From assembly GCA_041395745.1 (NCBI GenBank), contig JAWKZV010000001.1, forward strand, positions 682,001 through 746,000: a stretch of DNA of 64,000 nt, written 5' to 3'. The position numbers and the translations under genes are program-made. Of this stretch, positions 25,336 to 33,817 are shown piece by piece (the stretch's first letter is position 1; the number at the start of each line of letters is the position of its first letter). The notes under the pieces were generated by a model. It was given only the letters and a program-made list of their open reading frames with translations. It did not search any database and had not been told where the DNA came from. Source of the DNA: Porticoccus sp041395745 (GTDB lineage: Bacteria; Pseudomonadota; Gammaproteobacteria; Pseudomonadales; Porticoccaceae).

Positions 25336-25926
25336 TCAGATCTTCTGCTCTTCAGCAGCAGCGGGTGTACGGTCGTAGAGACCCTCTTGCGGTGCAGCGT
25401 CGAGAATGGCTTTGAAATAACTGCTGGGCAGGATGATGTTGTATGAACTGTTGCCGTCAATGGTCAGATTCATGCCCATGTTGGCGCTGGTAAAGATGGT
25501 GATGTAACTGATCGGGATGGCCAGACGTTCTTCATAGCGGCAGTTAGTTCGCTCGCAGACATTTTCATTCTGGGATATCGCCACCAGTTTTACCTCAAGC
25601 CCACCCTTAATCTTGGCATTCTTGTAAGAGCGCCATTCCTTGTCGTTGTACTGGGCGGTGATGTAGAGAATGTATTGGTCATCGCCCTGGTGATTAATGG
25701 CGCGGACCAGATAGATTTCCGAGAAGTTGTCGGACAGCATCTTGTCTGAGAAGGCAAAGTTAGGCCCATAGGTGATTTCACCATTTTCGGTATCGAGCTT
25801 GAATTCGATCAATGGGGCGATTGCTTCCTCTGAAGCCCAATCAATGCTTGTTTCCCGTGGCTGATCGGCAAGGACGTTCAGGGATACCAGTGCCAGGGAG
25901 GCGAACAGCATTGTCAGTCGTTTCAT
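25336..25926 (-). CDS. Secreted protein of unknown function
   Basis: A 196-residue protein. GGAGT precedes the ATG at 25924-25926 and the product starts with a signal peptide (MKRLTMLFASLALVSLNVLA, cut before DQ). The longer upstream frame lacks these features. The mature part is beta-rich with two Cys close together (ENVCERTNC) and ends EGLYDRTPAAAEEQKI. I do not recognise the family; a periplasmic location is inferred. Confidence 0.75.
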   Translation of the reverse strand: MKRLTMLFASLALVSLNVLADQPRETSIDWASEEAIAPLIEFKLDTENGEITYGPNFAFSDKMLSDNFSEIYLVRAINHQGDDQYILYITAQYNDKEWRSYKNAKIKGGLEVKLVAISQNENVCERTNCRYEERLAIPISYITIFTSANMGMNLTIDGNSSYNIILPSSYFKAILDAAPQEGLYDRTPAAAEEQKI

Positions 25927-26179
25927 AACTTTACTCCGTCGAGTCTTTTTTATTGCAGGGTGCTTTTGGGGACGCCATGCTTGCCTGTTTGCACGGATCT
26001 GGCAAGCCCTTTTCCATGTCTTTTGCTGCCATCCCAGGATTTTGTTCTGATTCTCTAGCGGGACAAAGGTTCCTGAGGCTCTCTGTTGCAGGCTGCATGC
26101 TGGCCCATTCCCGATAGAGGCGGCGAGCAGTTGTGCTACCATGCCATTTCTGTTTCTTGCCGGTATTCATCCTATCCCC

Positions 26180-26821
26180 ATGACTGAATCGACTGCCCCC
26201 ATCGTCGTGACTTTTCCTGTCGGCCCCCTGCAGTGCAACTGCACTATCATTGGCGATCCCATCAGTAAAAAAGCACTGGTAATTGATCCCGGTGGCGACG
26301 CCAAGCTGATCCTGGCAAAACTCACGGAACTGACACTGACCGTGGTGGCCATCATCCACACACACGCACATCTGGACCATATTCTGGCGGCGGGAGAAAT
26401 CAAACAGGCGACCGGTGCGCCTATTCACCTGAACAGGGAGGACATGTTTCTCTGGGACGGCGTTGCCCAGCAGTGCCTGATGTTTGGGGTGCCGCAGATT
26501 TCCCTGCCGAAACCGGATGGCTATCTGACCGACGAGCACGACCTGGGCTGCTGTGATGGCGTGGCATTACACACTCCGGGCCATACCCCTGGCTCCACCA
26601 GCTTCTGGTTTGCTCCGGCCAGGACGCTGATCGCCGGCGACACCCTGTTTCGCGGTGGTATAGGACGCACGGACTTTCCCGGTGGCGATTACAATCAGAT
26701 CGTGAAATCCATTCGTCAGCGGCTCTATGCCCTGGATGACGACGTGGCAGTGGTCACGGGCCACGGGCCTGGCACTACTATCGGTACTGAAAAAAGAAGC
26801 AATATGTTTGTGAGGGCCTGA
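26180..26821 (+). CDS. Metallo-beta-lactamase fold hydrolase (glyoxalase II-like)
   Basis: About 213 residues, one MBL domain. Zinc ligands are visible in HTHAHLDH, HTPGHTPGS, GDTLFRGGIGRTDFPGG and the C-terminal TGHGPGT. The compact form without the glyoxalase II substrate domain matches YcbL-like hydrolases. The start at 26180 (MTESTAPIVV) is chosen by homology; an upstream ATG at 26141 would add an odd hydrophobic stretch. Neither has a clear ribosome site. The substrate is unknown. Confidence 0.88.
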   Translation: MTESTAPIVVTFPVGPLQCNCTIIGDPISKKALVIDPGGDAKLILAKLTELTLTVVAIIHTHAHLDHILAAGEIKQATGAPIHLNREDMFLWDGVAQQCLMFGVPQISLPKPDGYLTDEHDLGCCDGVALHTPGHTPGSTSFWFAPARTLIAGDTLFRGGIGRTDFPGGDYNQIVKSIRQRLYALDDDVAVVTGHGPGTTIGTEKRSNMFVRA

Positions 26822-26828
26822 GGTGACG

Positions 26829-27467
26829 ATGAGCAAGCAACCGGACGTGATGAAACAACAGTTACTGGCGATGCTGGAACTGCAGGACGCCATGAATAGC
26901 AAGGTCAATAGCAACTGGGCGGAGCAGGGCTTTGCCTGGTATAGGGCCATCTGGGTGGAATGTGCTGAGCTGCTTGATCACTACGGCTGGAAGTGGTGGA
27001 AAAAACAGACCCCAGATGCCGATCAGGTAAAACTGGAACTGGTGGATATCTGGCATTTCGGCCTCAGTATCCTGCTGCTGGAGGCAGAAGGGCACGAGCA
27101 TATTGCCGAGTTGGTGGAGCAACAGTTTGCCCGCGCACAACCTTCCGGTGATTTTCGCGAGGACCTGGAAGCGTTCACCCTGCACACCCTGCAAACCCGC
27201 AAGTTTGATGTGGCGGGCTTTGCGGCATTGATGACGGGTATCGATCTCAGCTTTGAAGAACTCTACACCCGTTATGTGGGCAAGAATGTGCTCAATTTCT
27301 TCCGCCAGGACCACGGTTATCAGGATGGCAGTTATCGTAAACAGTGGGGCGGCAAGGAAGATAACGAACATCTGGTGGAGGCGGTGGCAGAGCTGGACCA
27401 CAGCGGTGCTGATTTCAAGGATCAGCTCTACCAGGTGCTGCTACAACGCTATCAGGCCAGTGTCTGA
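26829..27467 (+). CDS. Dimeric all-alpha dUTPase
   Basis: A 212-residue dimeric dUTP diphosphatase of the MazG/all-alpha NTP pyrophosphatase superfamily, which keeps dUTP out of DNA and supplies dUMP. Acidic metal-binding residues appear in WVECAELLDHYGWKWWK and KLELVDIWHFG; GKNVLNFFRQDHGYQDGSY is the conserved C-terminal signature. GAGGTGA precedes the ATG at 26829. It is distinct from the trimeric Dut of E. coli; no trimeric dut is in the window. Confidence 0.9.
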   Translation: MSKQPDVMKQQLLAMLELQDAMNSKVNSNWAEQGFAWYRAIWVECAELLDHYGWKWWKKQTPDADQVKLELVDIWHFGLSILLLEAEGHEHIAELVEQQFARAQPSGDFREDLEAFTLHTLQTRKFDVAGFAALMTGIDLSFEELYTRYVGKNVLNFFRQDHGYQDGSYRKQWGGKEDNEHLVEAVAELDHSGADFKDQLYQVLLQRYQASV

Positions 27468-27552
27468 CGGGCGTGTAACCCTTTGGATGCAGGATAAAAA
27501 ACTATACAATGGCCGGCTTTCTCAGCGACCAACCACAATCTGATATCGCACC

Positions 27553-28419
27553 ATGAACGAATTTGACACCCGCAAAGAGCGGCTGGAATTTAACAAGCTG
27601 CAAAAACGCCTGCGCCGCAATGTGGGCAGCGCCATCGCCGATTACAACATGATCGAGGAAGGCGACAAGATCATGGTCTGCCTGTCCGGCGGCAAGGATT
27701 CCTATTGCATGCTGGATATCCTGCTCAATCTGCAGAAGACCGCGCCGGTGTCTTTCGAAATTGTGGCCGTCAACCTGGACCAGAAGCAGCCGGGTTTTCC
27801 GCCGGAGGTACTGCCCAACTACCTGAGTGGTATCGGGGTGCCTTTCCATATCCTGGAAAAAGATACCTACAGCGTGGTCACCGAGCTGGTGCCTGAAGGC
27901 AAAACATACTGTGGTCTCTGTTCGCGGTTGCGCCGAGGCACTTTGTACGGTTTTGCCCAGCAGATCGGTGCCACCAAAATCGCCCTGGGACATCACCGGG
28001 ACGATATTATCGAAACCCTGTTCCTGAACATGTTTTATGGCGGCAAGTTGAAAGCCATGCCTCCCAAGTTGCTCAGCGATGACAAGCAGAATGTGGTCAT
28101 CCGCCCGCTGGCATACTGCAAGGAAGAGGATCTGGAAGAATATGCCACGCTGAAGCAGTTCCCGATCATTCCGTGTAATCTGTGTGGCTCCCAAGACAAC
28201 TTGCAGCGCCAGGTGATCAAAGAGATGTTGCAGGGCTGGGAGAAACAGCACCCGGGCCGTATGGAAACCATCTTCGCCGCTGTTAAGAGTGTGGCGCCAT
28301 CGCAACTGGCGGATACCGAACTGTTCGATTTCGTCAACCTGCGCATTGAGCGCCAGCCCCGTATCGGCATGGTGAATCTGTGGGATGCCGATGACGAAGG
28401 CGTGCGCGAGTCTGCCTGA
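27553..28419 (+). CDS. ttcA: tRNA 2-thiocytidine synthetase TtcA
   Basis: A 288-residue PP-loop ATPase that thiolates C32 of some tRNAs using an iron-sulfur cluster. The PP-loop SGGKDS is at residues 45-50. The two conserved Cys pairs are CGLC and CNLC. LGHHRDDIIETLFLNMFYGG is diagnostic. It is a single gene just before dnaX with its own spacing of 42 bases. Confidence 0.96.
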   Translation: MNEFDTRKERLEFNKLQKRLRRNVGSAIADYNMIEEGDKIMVCLSGGKDSYCMLDILLNLQKTAPVSFEIVAVNLDQKQPGFPPEVLPNYLSGIGVPFHILEKDTYSVVTELVPEGKTYCGLCSRLRRGTLYGFAQQIGATKIALGHHRDDIIETLFLNMFYGGKLKAMPPKLLSDDKQNVVIRPLAYCKEEDLEEYATLKQFPIIPCNLCGSQDNLQRQVIKEMLQGWEKQHPGRMETIFAAVKSVAPSQLADTELFDFVNLRIERQPRIGMVNLWDADDEGVRESA

Positions 28420-28461
28420 TCTCCCTATAATGACTAATTCTGTGTTACCGGATATTGCCCC

Positions 28462-30408
28462 ATGAGCTACCAGGTGCTGGCCCGAAAATGGCGCCCTCGC
28501 AATTTCAGCGAGATGGTCGGACAGGAGCACGTGTTGCGGGCGCTGATTAATGCCCTGGATAACAACCGGTTGCACCACGCTTATCTGTTCACCGGTACCC
28601 GCGGGGTGGGTAAGACCACCATCGCCCGCATTCTCGCGAAATGTCTCAACTGCGAACAGGGCGTCAGTTCCTCGCCCTGTGGCACCTGCAGCGCCTGTGT
28701 GTCCATTGCCGAAGGTCGCTTCATCGATCTGATCGAAGTGGACGCCGCTTCCCGAACCAAGGTGGAAGACACCCGTGAGTTGCTGGAAAACGTTCAGTAC
28801 GCGCCCACAGTGGGGCGCTACAAGGTCTATCTGATCGACGAAGTGCACATGCTTTCCGGCCACAGCTTTAATGCGTTGCTGAAAACCCTGGAAGAGCCAC
28901 CGCCACACGTTAAGTTCCTGTTGGCAACTACCGATCCGCAGAAGCTGCCGGTCACCATCCTGTCCCGCTGCCTGCAATTCAACCTGAAAAATCTCAGTCC
29001 TGAGCGGATCGTCGAGCACCTGAAATATGTGCTCGCCGAGGAACAGGTTCCCAATGAAGAAGCTGGCCTGTGGGCGCTGGCCAGGGCTGCCGACGGCAGC
29101 ATGCGTGACGCCCTGAGCCTCACTGACCAGGCCATTTCCCATGGCGGTGGCCAGCTCACGGAAGCTGAAGTCAACAGTATGCTCGGCACCATCGATCTGA
29201 GCGCCATTGCCGATATCGCCCGGGCTCTGGCCAATCGCGACGGTACGGAAGCATTGGCGGTAGTGGGCCGTATGGCGGAACACGCTCCGGATTACAGTGC
29301 TGCTCTTGGTGATCTGTTATCTGTTTGGCACCGGGTTGCCATTGCCCAGACCGTGCCCGACGCCCTCGATAACCGTCACGGTGATTACCAGCTGGTACAG
29401 GAACTCGCCAAGGCATTGAGCCCGGAAGATGTACAACTGTTCTATCAGATTGCTCTGCTGGGGCGTCGAGACCTGCCGCTGACCCCGGAACCGCGCTTGG
29501 GATTTGAAATGGCTCTGTTGCGAACCCTGGCGTTTCGCCCTGTTGCGGAGCCGGGCGTACAGCCGCCCAAAGTCCCGTCTGAAGCACCGGCTCCCGTTAT
29601 AGAGACATCAGTGGTACCCGAGGAGGGCGCCCCGCTAAAAAAGCCTGAACCTGTCCCGGCGGTGACCGTTGAGGTTCACCGCGAACAGGCTGTTTCCGAA
29701 CCTTCCAGACAGGAAATAGTGGAAGAGTCAGGTTTAGATGAAGAGATTGGTTCGGAACCTGACTTCCCTCAGCCTCCCATCGAGTTGTACGACGATCAGC
29801 AGGAAGATCGGCGAACCTTTTCTGATGACGGCTTGGTGGGAGAGATGCTGTCCACCGAGACGCTGCTGTCTTTTTCCAGGGAAACCCGTGCATTCAGGAC
29901 TGCCGCGCCGCTGGCGCCAGTGGCGCAGGCTTTGGAACAAGAGGCAGCTGTTCCTCACGAACAGCCGACGCAGAAAGAGCCCGTTGTAGCGCTGGATAGA
30001 AAAACGGTCATTGCTCTGGACCGGGTTGTGCCTGAGGACTGGTTCGGGATTTACCAGCATTTGAATATCGGCGGCCTGTTGCAGAATATCGCTGCCAATC
30101 TATCCCTGGTGAACGTCTCCGGCGGACAATTGCGCTTTGTGCTGGATATCGATCACAGTACCCTCTATGAGGAAGCGCATCAGAAACGCTTGGCTGAAGT
30201 GTTGGAATCATACTTCGATCAGCTGGTTTCTGTTGTCATAGAGGTAGGGGCAGTGACATCGGAAACCCCTGCCGCGACGCTGGAGCGGAAGCGACGCCAG
30301 CGCCAGGAAGATGCGGTGAACAGTTTGAAACAGGACCCCCACGTACGGCGGATTACCGATATGTTTAACGGGATTCTGCTGGAAAACACAATTAAACCAT
30401 TAGATTAA
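28462..30408 (+). CDS. dnaX: DNA polymerase III subunits tau/gamma
   Basis: A 648-residue clamp-loader subunit. The AAA+ ATPase has GTRGVGKT (45-52), zinc-binding Cys64, 73, 76 and 79, LIDEVHML and the SRC finger (SRCLQFNLK). A Pro/Glu-rich linker (about 365-530) leads to the tau C-terminal domain that binds polymerase alpha and DnaB. At codons 392-394 (CTA AAA AAG) there is an E. coli-like frameshift signal, which would yield a gamma form of 395 residues ending one codon later. ybaB and recR follow, the conserved order. Confidence 0.97.
   Translation: MSYQVLARKWRPRNFSEMVGQEHVLRALINALDNNRLHHAYLFTGTRGVGKTTIARILAKCLNCEQGVSSSPCGTCSACVSIAEGRFIDLIEVDAASRTKVEDTRELLENVQYAPTVGRYKVYLIDEVHMLSGHSFNALLKTLEEPPPHVKFLLATTDPQKLPVTILSRCLQFNLKNLSPERIVEHLKYVLAEEQVPNEEAGLWALARAADGSMRDALSLTDQAISHGGGQLTEAEVNSMLGTIDLSAIADIARALANRDGTEALAVVGRMAEHAPDYSAALGDLLSVWHRVAIAQTVPDALDNRHGDYQLVQELAKALSPEDVQLFYQIALLGRRDLPLTPEPRLGFEMALLRTLAFRPVAEPGVQPPKVPSEAPAPVIETSVVPEEGAPLKKPEPVPAVTVEVHREQAVSEPSRQEIVEESGLDEEIGSEPDFPQPPIELYDDQQEDRRTFSDDGLVGEMLSTETLLSFSRETRAFRTAAPLAPVAQALEQEAAVPHEQPTQKEPVVALDRKTVIALDRVVPEDWFGIYQHLNIGGLLQNIAANLSLVNVSGGQLRFVLDIDHSTLYEEAHQKRLAEVLESYFDQLVSVVIEVGAVTSETPAATLERKRRQRQEDAVNSLKQDPHVRRITDMFNGILLENTIKPLD
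29621..29691 (+). promoter_or_regulatory. Programmed -1 ribosomal frameshift signal in dnaX
   Basis: Three parts are visible. A Shine-Dalgarno-like AGGAGG (29621-29626) lies ten bases before a slippery A AAA AAG (29637-29643), which is in the correct zero frame (CTA AAA AAG). A hairpin follows: GCGGTGACC (29659-29667) with GGTTCACCGC (29673-29682), closed outside by AGCCTG (29642-29647) with CAGGCT (29686-29691). After slipping, the next codons are GCC then TGA, so the product ends at once, as for E. coli gamma. Confidence 0.85.
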
Positions 30409-30425
30409 TTTAGTGATTTAATGCT

Positions 30426-30743
30426 ATGAATATAAACGAGTTAATGAAACAGGCTCAGCAGATGCAGCAGAAAATGCAGCAGCTGCAGGAAGAGGCCTCC
30501 AAAGCGGAAGTTACCGGTGAATCCGGTGCCGGTATGGTCAAGGTGGTGATGAATGGTCGCCACGATGTGCGCAAGGTCAGTATTGATCCGGACGTGCTAA
30601 AAGAGGACAAGGAGTTTCTGGAAGATCTGCTGGCAGCGGCGGTGAACGATGCTGTGCGCAAAGTTGAGGAAGCTCAGCGGAAACAGATGGAAAAACTGAC
30701 CGGCGGTATGCAGATGCCTCCGGGTTTCCAGATGCCGTTTTAG
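30426..30743 (+). CDS. YbaB/EbfC nucleoid-associated DNA-binding protein
   Basis: A 105-residue YbaB/EbfC protein, a dimer with helical tweezers that binds DNA. The N-terminal half is Gln/Met-rich (MKQAQQMQQKMQQLQEE), then GMVKVVMNGRHDVRKVSID and a C-terminal helix. It is always found between dnaX and recR in this group. It starts 17 bases after dnaX and is probably in the same transcript. Confidence 0.95.
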   Translation: MNINELMKQAQQMQQKMQQLQEEASKAEVTGESGAGMVKVVMNGRHDVRKVSIDPDVLKEDKEFLEDLLAAAVNDAVRKVEEAQRKQMEKLTGGMQMPPGFQMPF

Positions 30744-30768
30744 TCCAGAGTCCGGTCAAAGAGTATTC

Positions 30769-31362
30769 GTGTACAGTCCGCTGATCGATGAATTGATGGA
30801 AGCCTTGCGCTGTCTGCCAGGTGTAGGGCCAAAATCTGCCCAACGGATGGCGCTGCACCTGTTGGAACGCAACCGTCAGGGTGCCGCCAGGTTGGTGTCA
30901 GCACTGGAGCAGGCCATTGAGCATGTTGGCCGCTGTCAGATGTGTCGTACCCTTACCGAGCATTCAGTCTGTGAGATCTGCAATAACCCGCGTCGGGACC
31001 AGCACCAGCTCTGTGTGGTAGAAACGCCGGCAGACCTGTTTGCCATCGAACAGAGCGGCAGTTATCGCGGACGCTATTTCGTGCTGTTGGGGCATCTCTC
31101 ACCCATAGACGGTATCGGTCCCGGGGATATCGGGGTAGACCAGTTGCTGAACCGTCTGGCCGATGAAGTGATCAATGAGCTGATCCTCGCCACCAATCTG
31201 ACGGTGGAAGGGGAGACCACAGCCCACTACATTTCCGAGCGGGCGCGCGAATATAACGTTACCGTCAGTCGCATCGCCCACGGTGTTCCCATGGGCGGTG
31301 AGCTCGAATATGTTGACGGCGGAACACTGGCCCACGCATTCACAAGTCGCAAGCAGCTCTGA
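30769..31362 (+). CDS. recR: Recombination protein RecR
   Basis: A 197-residue RecR, which with RecO and RecF loads RecA at gaps. It has an N-terminal helix-hairpin-helix (LPGVGPKSAQRMALHLL), a zinc finger with Cys56, 59, 68 and 71, and a Toprim domain (LCVVETPADLFAIEQ ... DGIGPGDIGVDQL). The start is GTG at 30769, homologous to the usual N-terminus (YSPLIDELMEAL). Confidence 0.97.
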   Translation: MYSPLIDELMEALRCLPGVGPKSAQRMALHLLERNRQGAARLVSALEQAIEHVGRCQMCRTLTEHSVCEICNNPRRDQHQLCVVETPADLFAIEQSGSYRGRYFVLLGHLSPIDGIGPGDIGVDQLLNRLADEVINELILATNLTVEGETTAHYISERAREYNVTVSRIAHGVPMGGELEYVDGGTLAHAFTSRKQL

Positions 31363-31399
31363 TGCTGCGCTGCCCGCCTACAATCTTCTGGAGGAATTG

Positions 31400-32542
31400 A
31401 TGCAGGGAACCATGCCATCGCCCATTCTGGTCGCTGACGAATCTCAGCTCGCGCGTTGTGTTACAGCGTTGAAGCAGACCAAGGCCCTTGCGGTGGATAC
31501 CGAGTTCATGCGCACGGATACTTTTTATCCGATCCTCGGCTTGATTCAGGTCTATGACGGACGTGAGTGCTGGCTGATTGATCCGCTGGCGTTTGAGGAC
31601 TTGCAGCCTCTGGTCGAAGTACTGGGTGACCCGGATATCACCAAGGTTTTCCATTCCTGTTCTGAAGACCTGGAAGTATTACAGCATGTTCTGGGTTGTC
31701 TTCCCTTCCCAGTCTATGACACCCAGATCGCCGCGGCGCTGGCGGGGCATGGTTTTTCCAAGGGCTATGCGGCCCTGGTCTCCGAAATATTGGGGGTTCA
31801 CGTGCCCAAGGATGAAACCCGGTCCGACTGGTTGCAACGTCCCTTGAGCGAGGCCCAGTTGGGATATGCCGCAGCCGATGTATTCTATCTGCTGCATGTC
31901 TATCAGCAGCTGAGTCGTGAGCTCGAGCAGTTGCAGCGTGGGCAGTGGATGGATGAAGAGATGGCTGCACTCGCAGATCGTGCAGTCCAACGTGATGATC
32001 TCGGTGACTACTATCGCAAGGTCAAGGGTGCATGGCGCCTTAATCAGCCGGACTTGCAGATTCTGAAGCTGCTATGTGAATGGCGGGAACTGGAGGCCAG
32101 GCACTGTAACCGACCCCGCAATCGGGTACTTCCAGACCGTACGCTTCTGGACATCATTGCCCGCAAACCAGCCGGAAAGGCGGCACTGGCCTCTGTAGAA
32201 GGGTTGCATCCGGGAATCATGCGCCGCTATGGGGACAGGATACTCGAGTTGCTTCAGGAAGCCGGGAATGTGCCGCAGGGAAAGCTGCCCGAGCCTCTTG
32301 ATGCGCCGTTGCCCAGAGAGTCCAAGGACTTGGGGAAACTTCTTAAAAGTGTGGTCTCTGCCCGTGCTGATGCACTTCAGTTGCCGGTGGAAATGCTGGC
32401 TCGCAAGCGTGACATTGAAGAGCTGATGCGGATCGTTGGGGAAGGGGATCTCGACCTGTTGCCTCCATCGTTGGCGAATGGCTGGCGCTATCAGGTGATC
32501 GGGGGACACCTGTTGAGGGCTCTCGCCGAAACTCGTTCCTGA
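31400..32542 (+). CDS. rnd: Ribonuclease D
   Basis: A 380-residue 3'-5' exoribonuclease for tRNA 3' maturation. DEDD-type residues are Asp33 and Glu35 (VDTEFMR), Asp90 (HSCSEDLEVL), and YAAADVFYL; an HRDC domain follows (WRELEARHCNRPRNRVLPD). GGAGG lies before the ATG at 31400; the frame is open further upstream but that part overlaps recR and is not conserved. It heads rnd-ycgL-ycgN, an order also seen in Pseudomonas. Confidence 0.95.
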   Translation: MQGTMPSPILVADESQLARCVTALKQTKALAVDTEFMRTDTFYPILGLIQVYDGRECWLIDPLAFEDLQPLVEVLGDPDITKVFHSCSEDLEVLQHVLGCLPFPVYDTQIAAALAGHGFSKGYAALVSEILGVHVPKDETRSDWLQRPLSEAQLGYAAADVFYLLHVYQQLSRELEQLQRGQWMDEEMAALADRAVQRDDLGDYYRKVKGAWRLNQPDLQILKLLCEWRELEARHCNRPRNRVLPDRTLLDIIARKPAGKAALASVEGLHPGIMRRYGDRILELLQEAGNVPQGKLPEPLDAPLPRESKDLGKLLKSVVSARADALQLPVEMLARKRDIEELMRIVGEGDLDLLPPSLANGWRYQVIGGHLLRALAETRS

Positions 32543-32554
32543 AGGTGGAAAACT

Positions 32555-32839
32555 ATGTCAAATCAGCTTTGCAATATTTACCGCAGTTCCAAAAATGAGG
32601 GCATGTACCTCTATGTGGACAAACAGGAAGATCTGAGCCGGGTACCCGAGACGCTGCTCCAGCGATTTGGCAAGCCGCAACTGGCTATGACTCTGGCCCT
32701 TTCGACCGAGCGCAAGCTGGCCCGTGCCGACGCACAGAAAGTGCTTGCCGCTATTGCCGAACAGGGCTTTTACCTGCAAATGCCGCCTTCCCCGGATGAG
32801 TATCTGCAGGAAATGCGTAACAGGAACAGCAAGCTCTGA
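32555..32839 (+). CDS. ycgL: YcgL-domain protein
   Basis: A 94-residue YcgL (DUF709) protein of unknown biochemical role. The family fingerprint is present: CNIYRSSKNEGMYLYVDK, LLQRFGKP, then GFYLQMPPSPDEYLQ. It overlaps the next gene by one base (TGATG), so the two are translationally coupled. Confidence 0.95.
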   Translation: MSNQLCNIYRSSKNEGMYLYVDKQEDLSRVPETLLQRFGKPQLAMTLALSTERKLARADAQKVLAAIAEQGFYLQMPPSPDEYLQEMRNRNSKL

Positions 32840-33291
32840 TGGGAGATACCAGCCAAGGACGTTTTTGGGAGACAAAGTCTCTGACCGAAATGAACGGGGC
32901 TGAATGGGAGTCGCTCTGCGACGGCTGTGGCAAGTGCTGTTTGCACAAGCTGGAAGATGAAGACAGCGGGGAGGTGTACTACACCGATGTGGCCTGTCGC
33001 CTGCTTGATCCTTATAGCTGTCGCTGTTCTGACTACCCTAATCGCCTGAGTCTGGTCCCTGATTGCTTGCAATTGACGGCGGGACAGATTGAGGAGCTTT
33101 GCTGGCTGCCCTCGACGTGCAGTTACCGCCTGCTGGCTGAAGGACAGCCACTCCCCTCATGGCACCCGCTTGTCAGTGGAGATACAAACAGTGTCCACAT
33201 TGCTGACGCTTCGGTCAGGGGAAAAGTTCTTTCTGAGCTGTCGGTTTCTCCAGACGATTTGGAAGAAAGGATCGTATACTGGGTCGATTAG
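32839..33291 (+). CDS. ycgN: YcgN-family cysteine-cluster protein (UPF0260)
   Basis: A 150-residue UPF0260 protein. Conserved cysteines are clustered in LCDGCGKCCLHK, CRLLDPYSCRCSDY, DCLQL and CWLPSTCSYR, suggesting a metal or iron-sulfur site. Length and neighbours (rnd, ycgL) agree with the family. The function is not established. Confidence 0.93.
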   Translation: MGDTSQGRFWETKSLTEMNGAEWESLCDGCGKCCLHKLEDEDSGEVYYTDVACRLLDPYSCRCSDYPNRLSLVPDCLQLTAGQIEELCWLPSTCSYRLLAEGQPLPSWHPLVSGDTNSVHIADASVRGKVLSELSVSPDDLEERIVYWVD

Positions 33292-33350
33292 GATAGGCTG
33301 CTCAGGTCTACATCTGGCAGTAGTAATTTGGCGCTAGTATGTTAGTATCC

Positions 33351-33373
33351 CCCACTGCCCGCTAGGCGGTGGG
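33351..33373 (+). terminator. Possible terminator hairpin
   Basis: CCCACTGCC pairs with GGCGGTGGG (one G-T wobble) around a 5-base loop, 60 bases after ycgN. The following bases, CTGTTGTAAAT, are only partly T-rich, so termination is uncertain. Confidence 0.4.
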
Positions 33374-33431
33374 CTGTTGTAAATAAAGTCCGCATGTTTT
33401 GTTTTGTAAAGGACTACGAAGGGAACTAATC

Positions 33432-33806
33432 ATGTATTCGGACGAAAATTACTTGTGGGGCATGGTAGCCTATTACTTGGGGTGCTTCCTTGTTCTCTTA
33501 TTCCTGTGGCGGTTCAGGGAGTTGCTGCCGGGAAAGCACTTTCGTAACCAGTTACTGTTGTTGATCGCGGCGGTTATTCTGGTGCCCATTAAAGCCTATC
33601 CCGATACCGGATATCTCGCGCCAGCCTGGTTTGTCAGCCTGTTTGAAGGTTTGACCGGTTCAGACGAGTTGGGCTTTCTGCGCGGGGCTCAGCCCATCGT
33701 TTTGTGCTATTTGGCGGCCAGCCTGCTTTATATCACCTGGGCCATCGTTTCCAGGTTGCTGGGTCGCAAGGCGGCTGAAAGCACTGAAACCGATATGACA
33801 GATTAG
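33432..33806 (+). CDS. Small three-helix membrane protein, unknown
   Basis: A 124-residue protein with three hydrophobic segments (MVAYYLGCFLVLLFLWRF, LLLLIAAVILVPIKAYP, and LCYLAASLLYITWAIVSRLL). AAGGGAA precedes the ATG at 33432. A short acidic tail follows. I recognise no family motif. It ends 12 bases from the convergent POT transporter gene. An inner membrane location is inferred. Confidence 0.7.
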   Translation: MYSDENYLWGMVAYYLGCFLVLLFLWRFRELLPGKHFRNQLLLLIAAVILVPIKAYPDTGYLAPAWFVSLFEGLTGSDELGFLRGAQPIVLCYLAASLLYITWAIVSRLLGRKAAESTETDMTD

Positions 33807-33817
33807 CTGTAAGCTCG

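Noticed and set aside
27502..29283. 593-codon open frame on the minus strand across ttcA and dnaX
   Set aside because: It is antisense to two well-conserved genes, has no ribosome site or domain, and is rich in His/Gln/Val from reverse reading of GC-rich codons.
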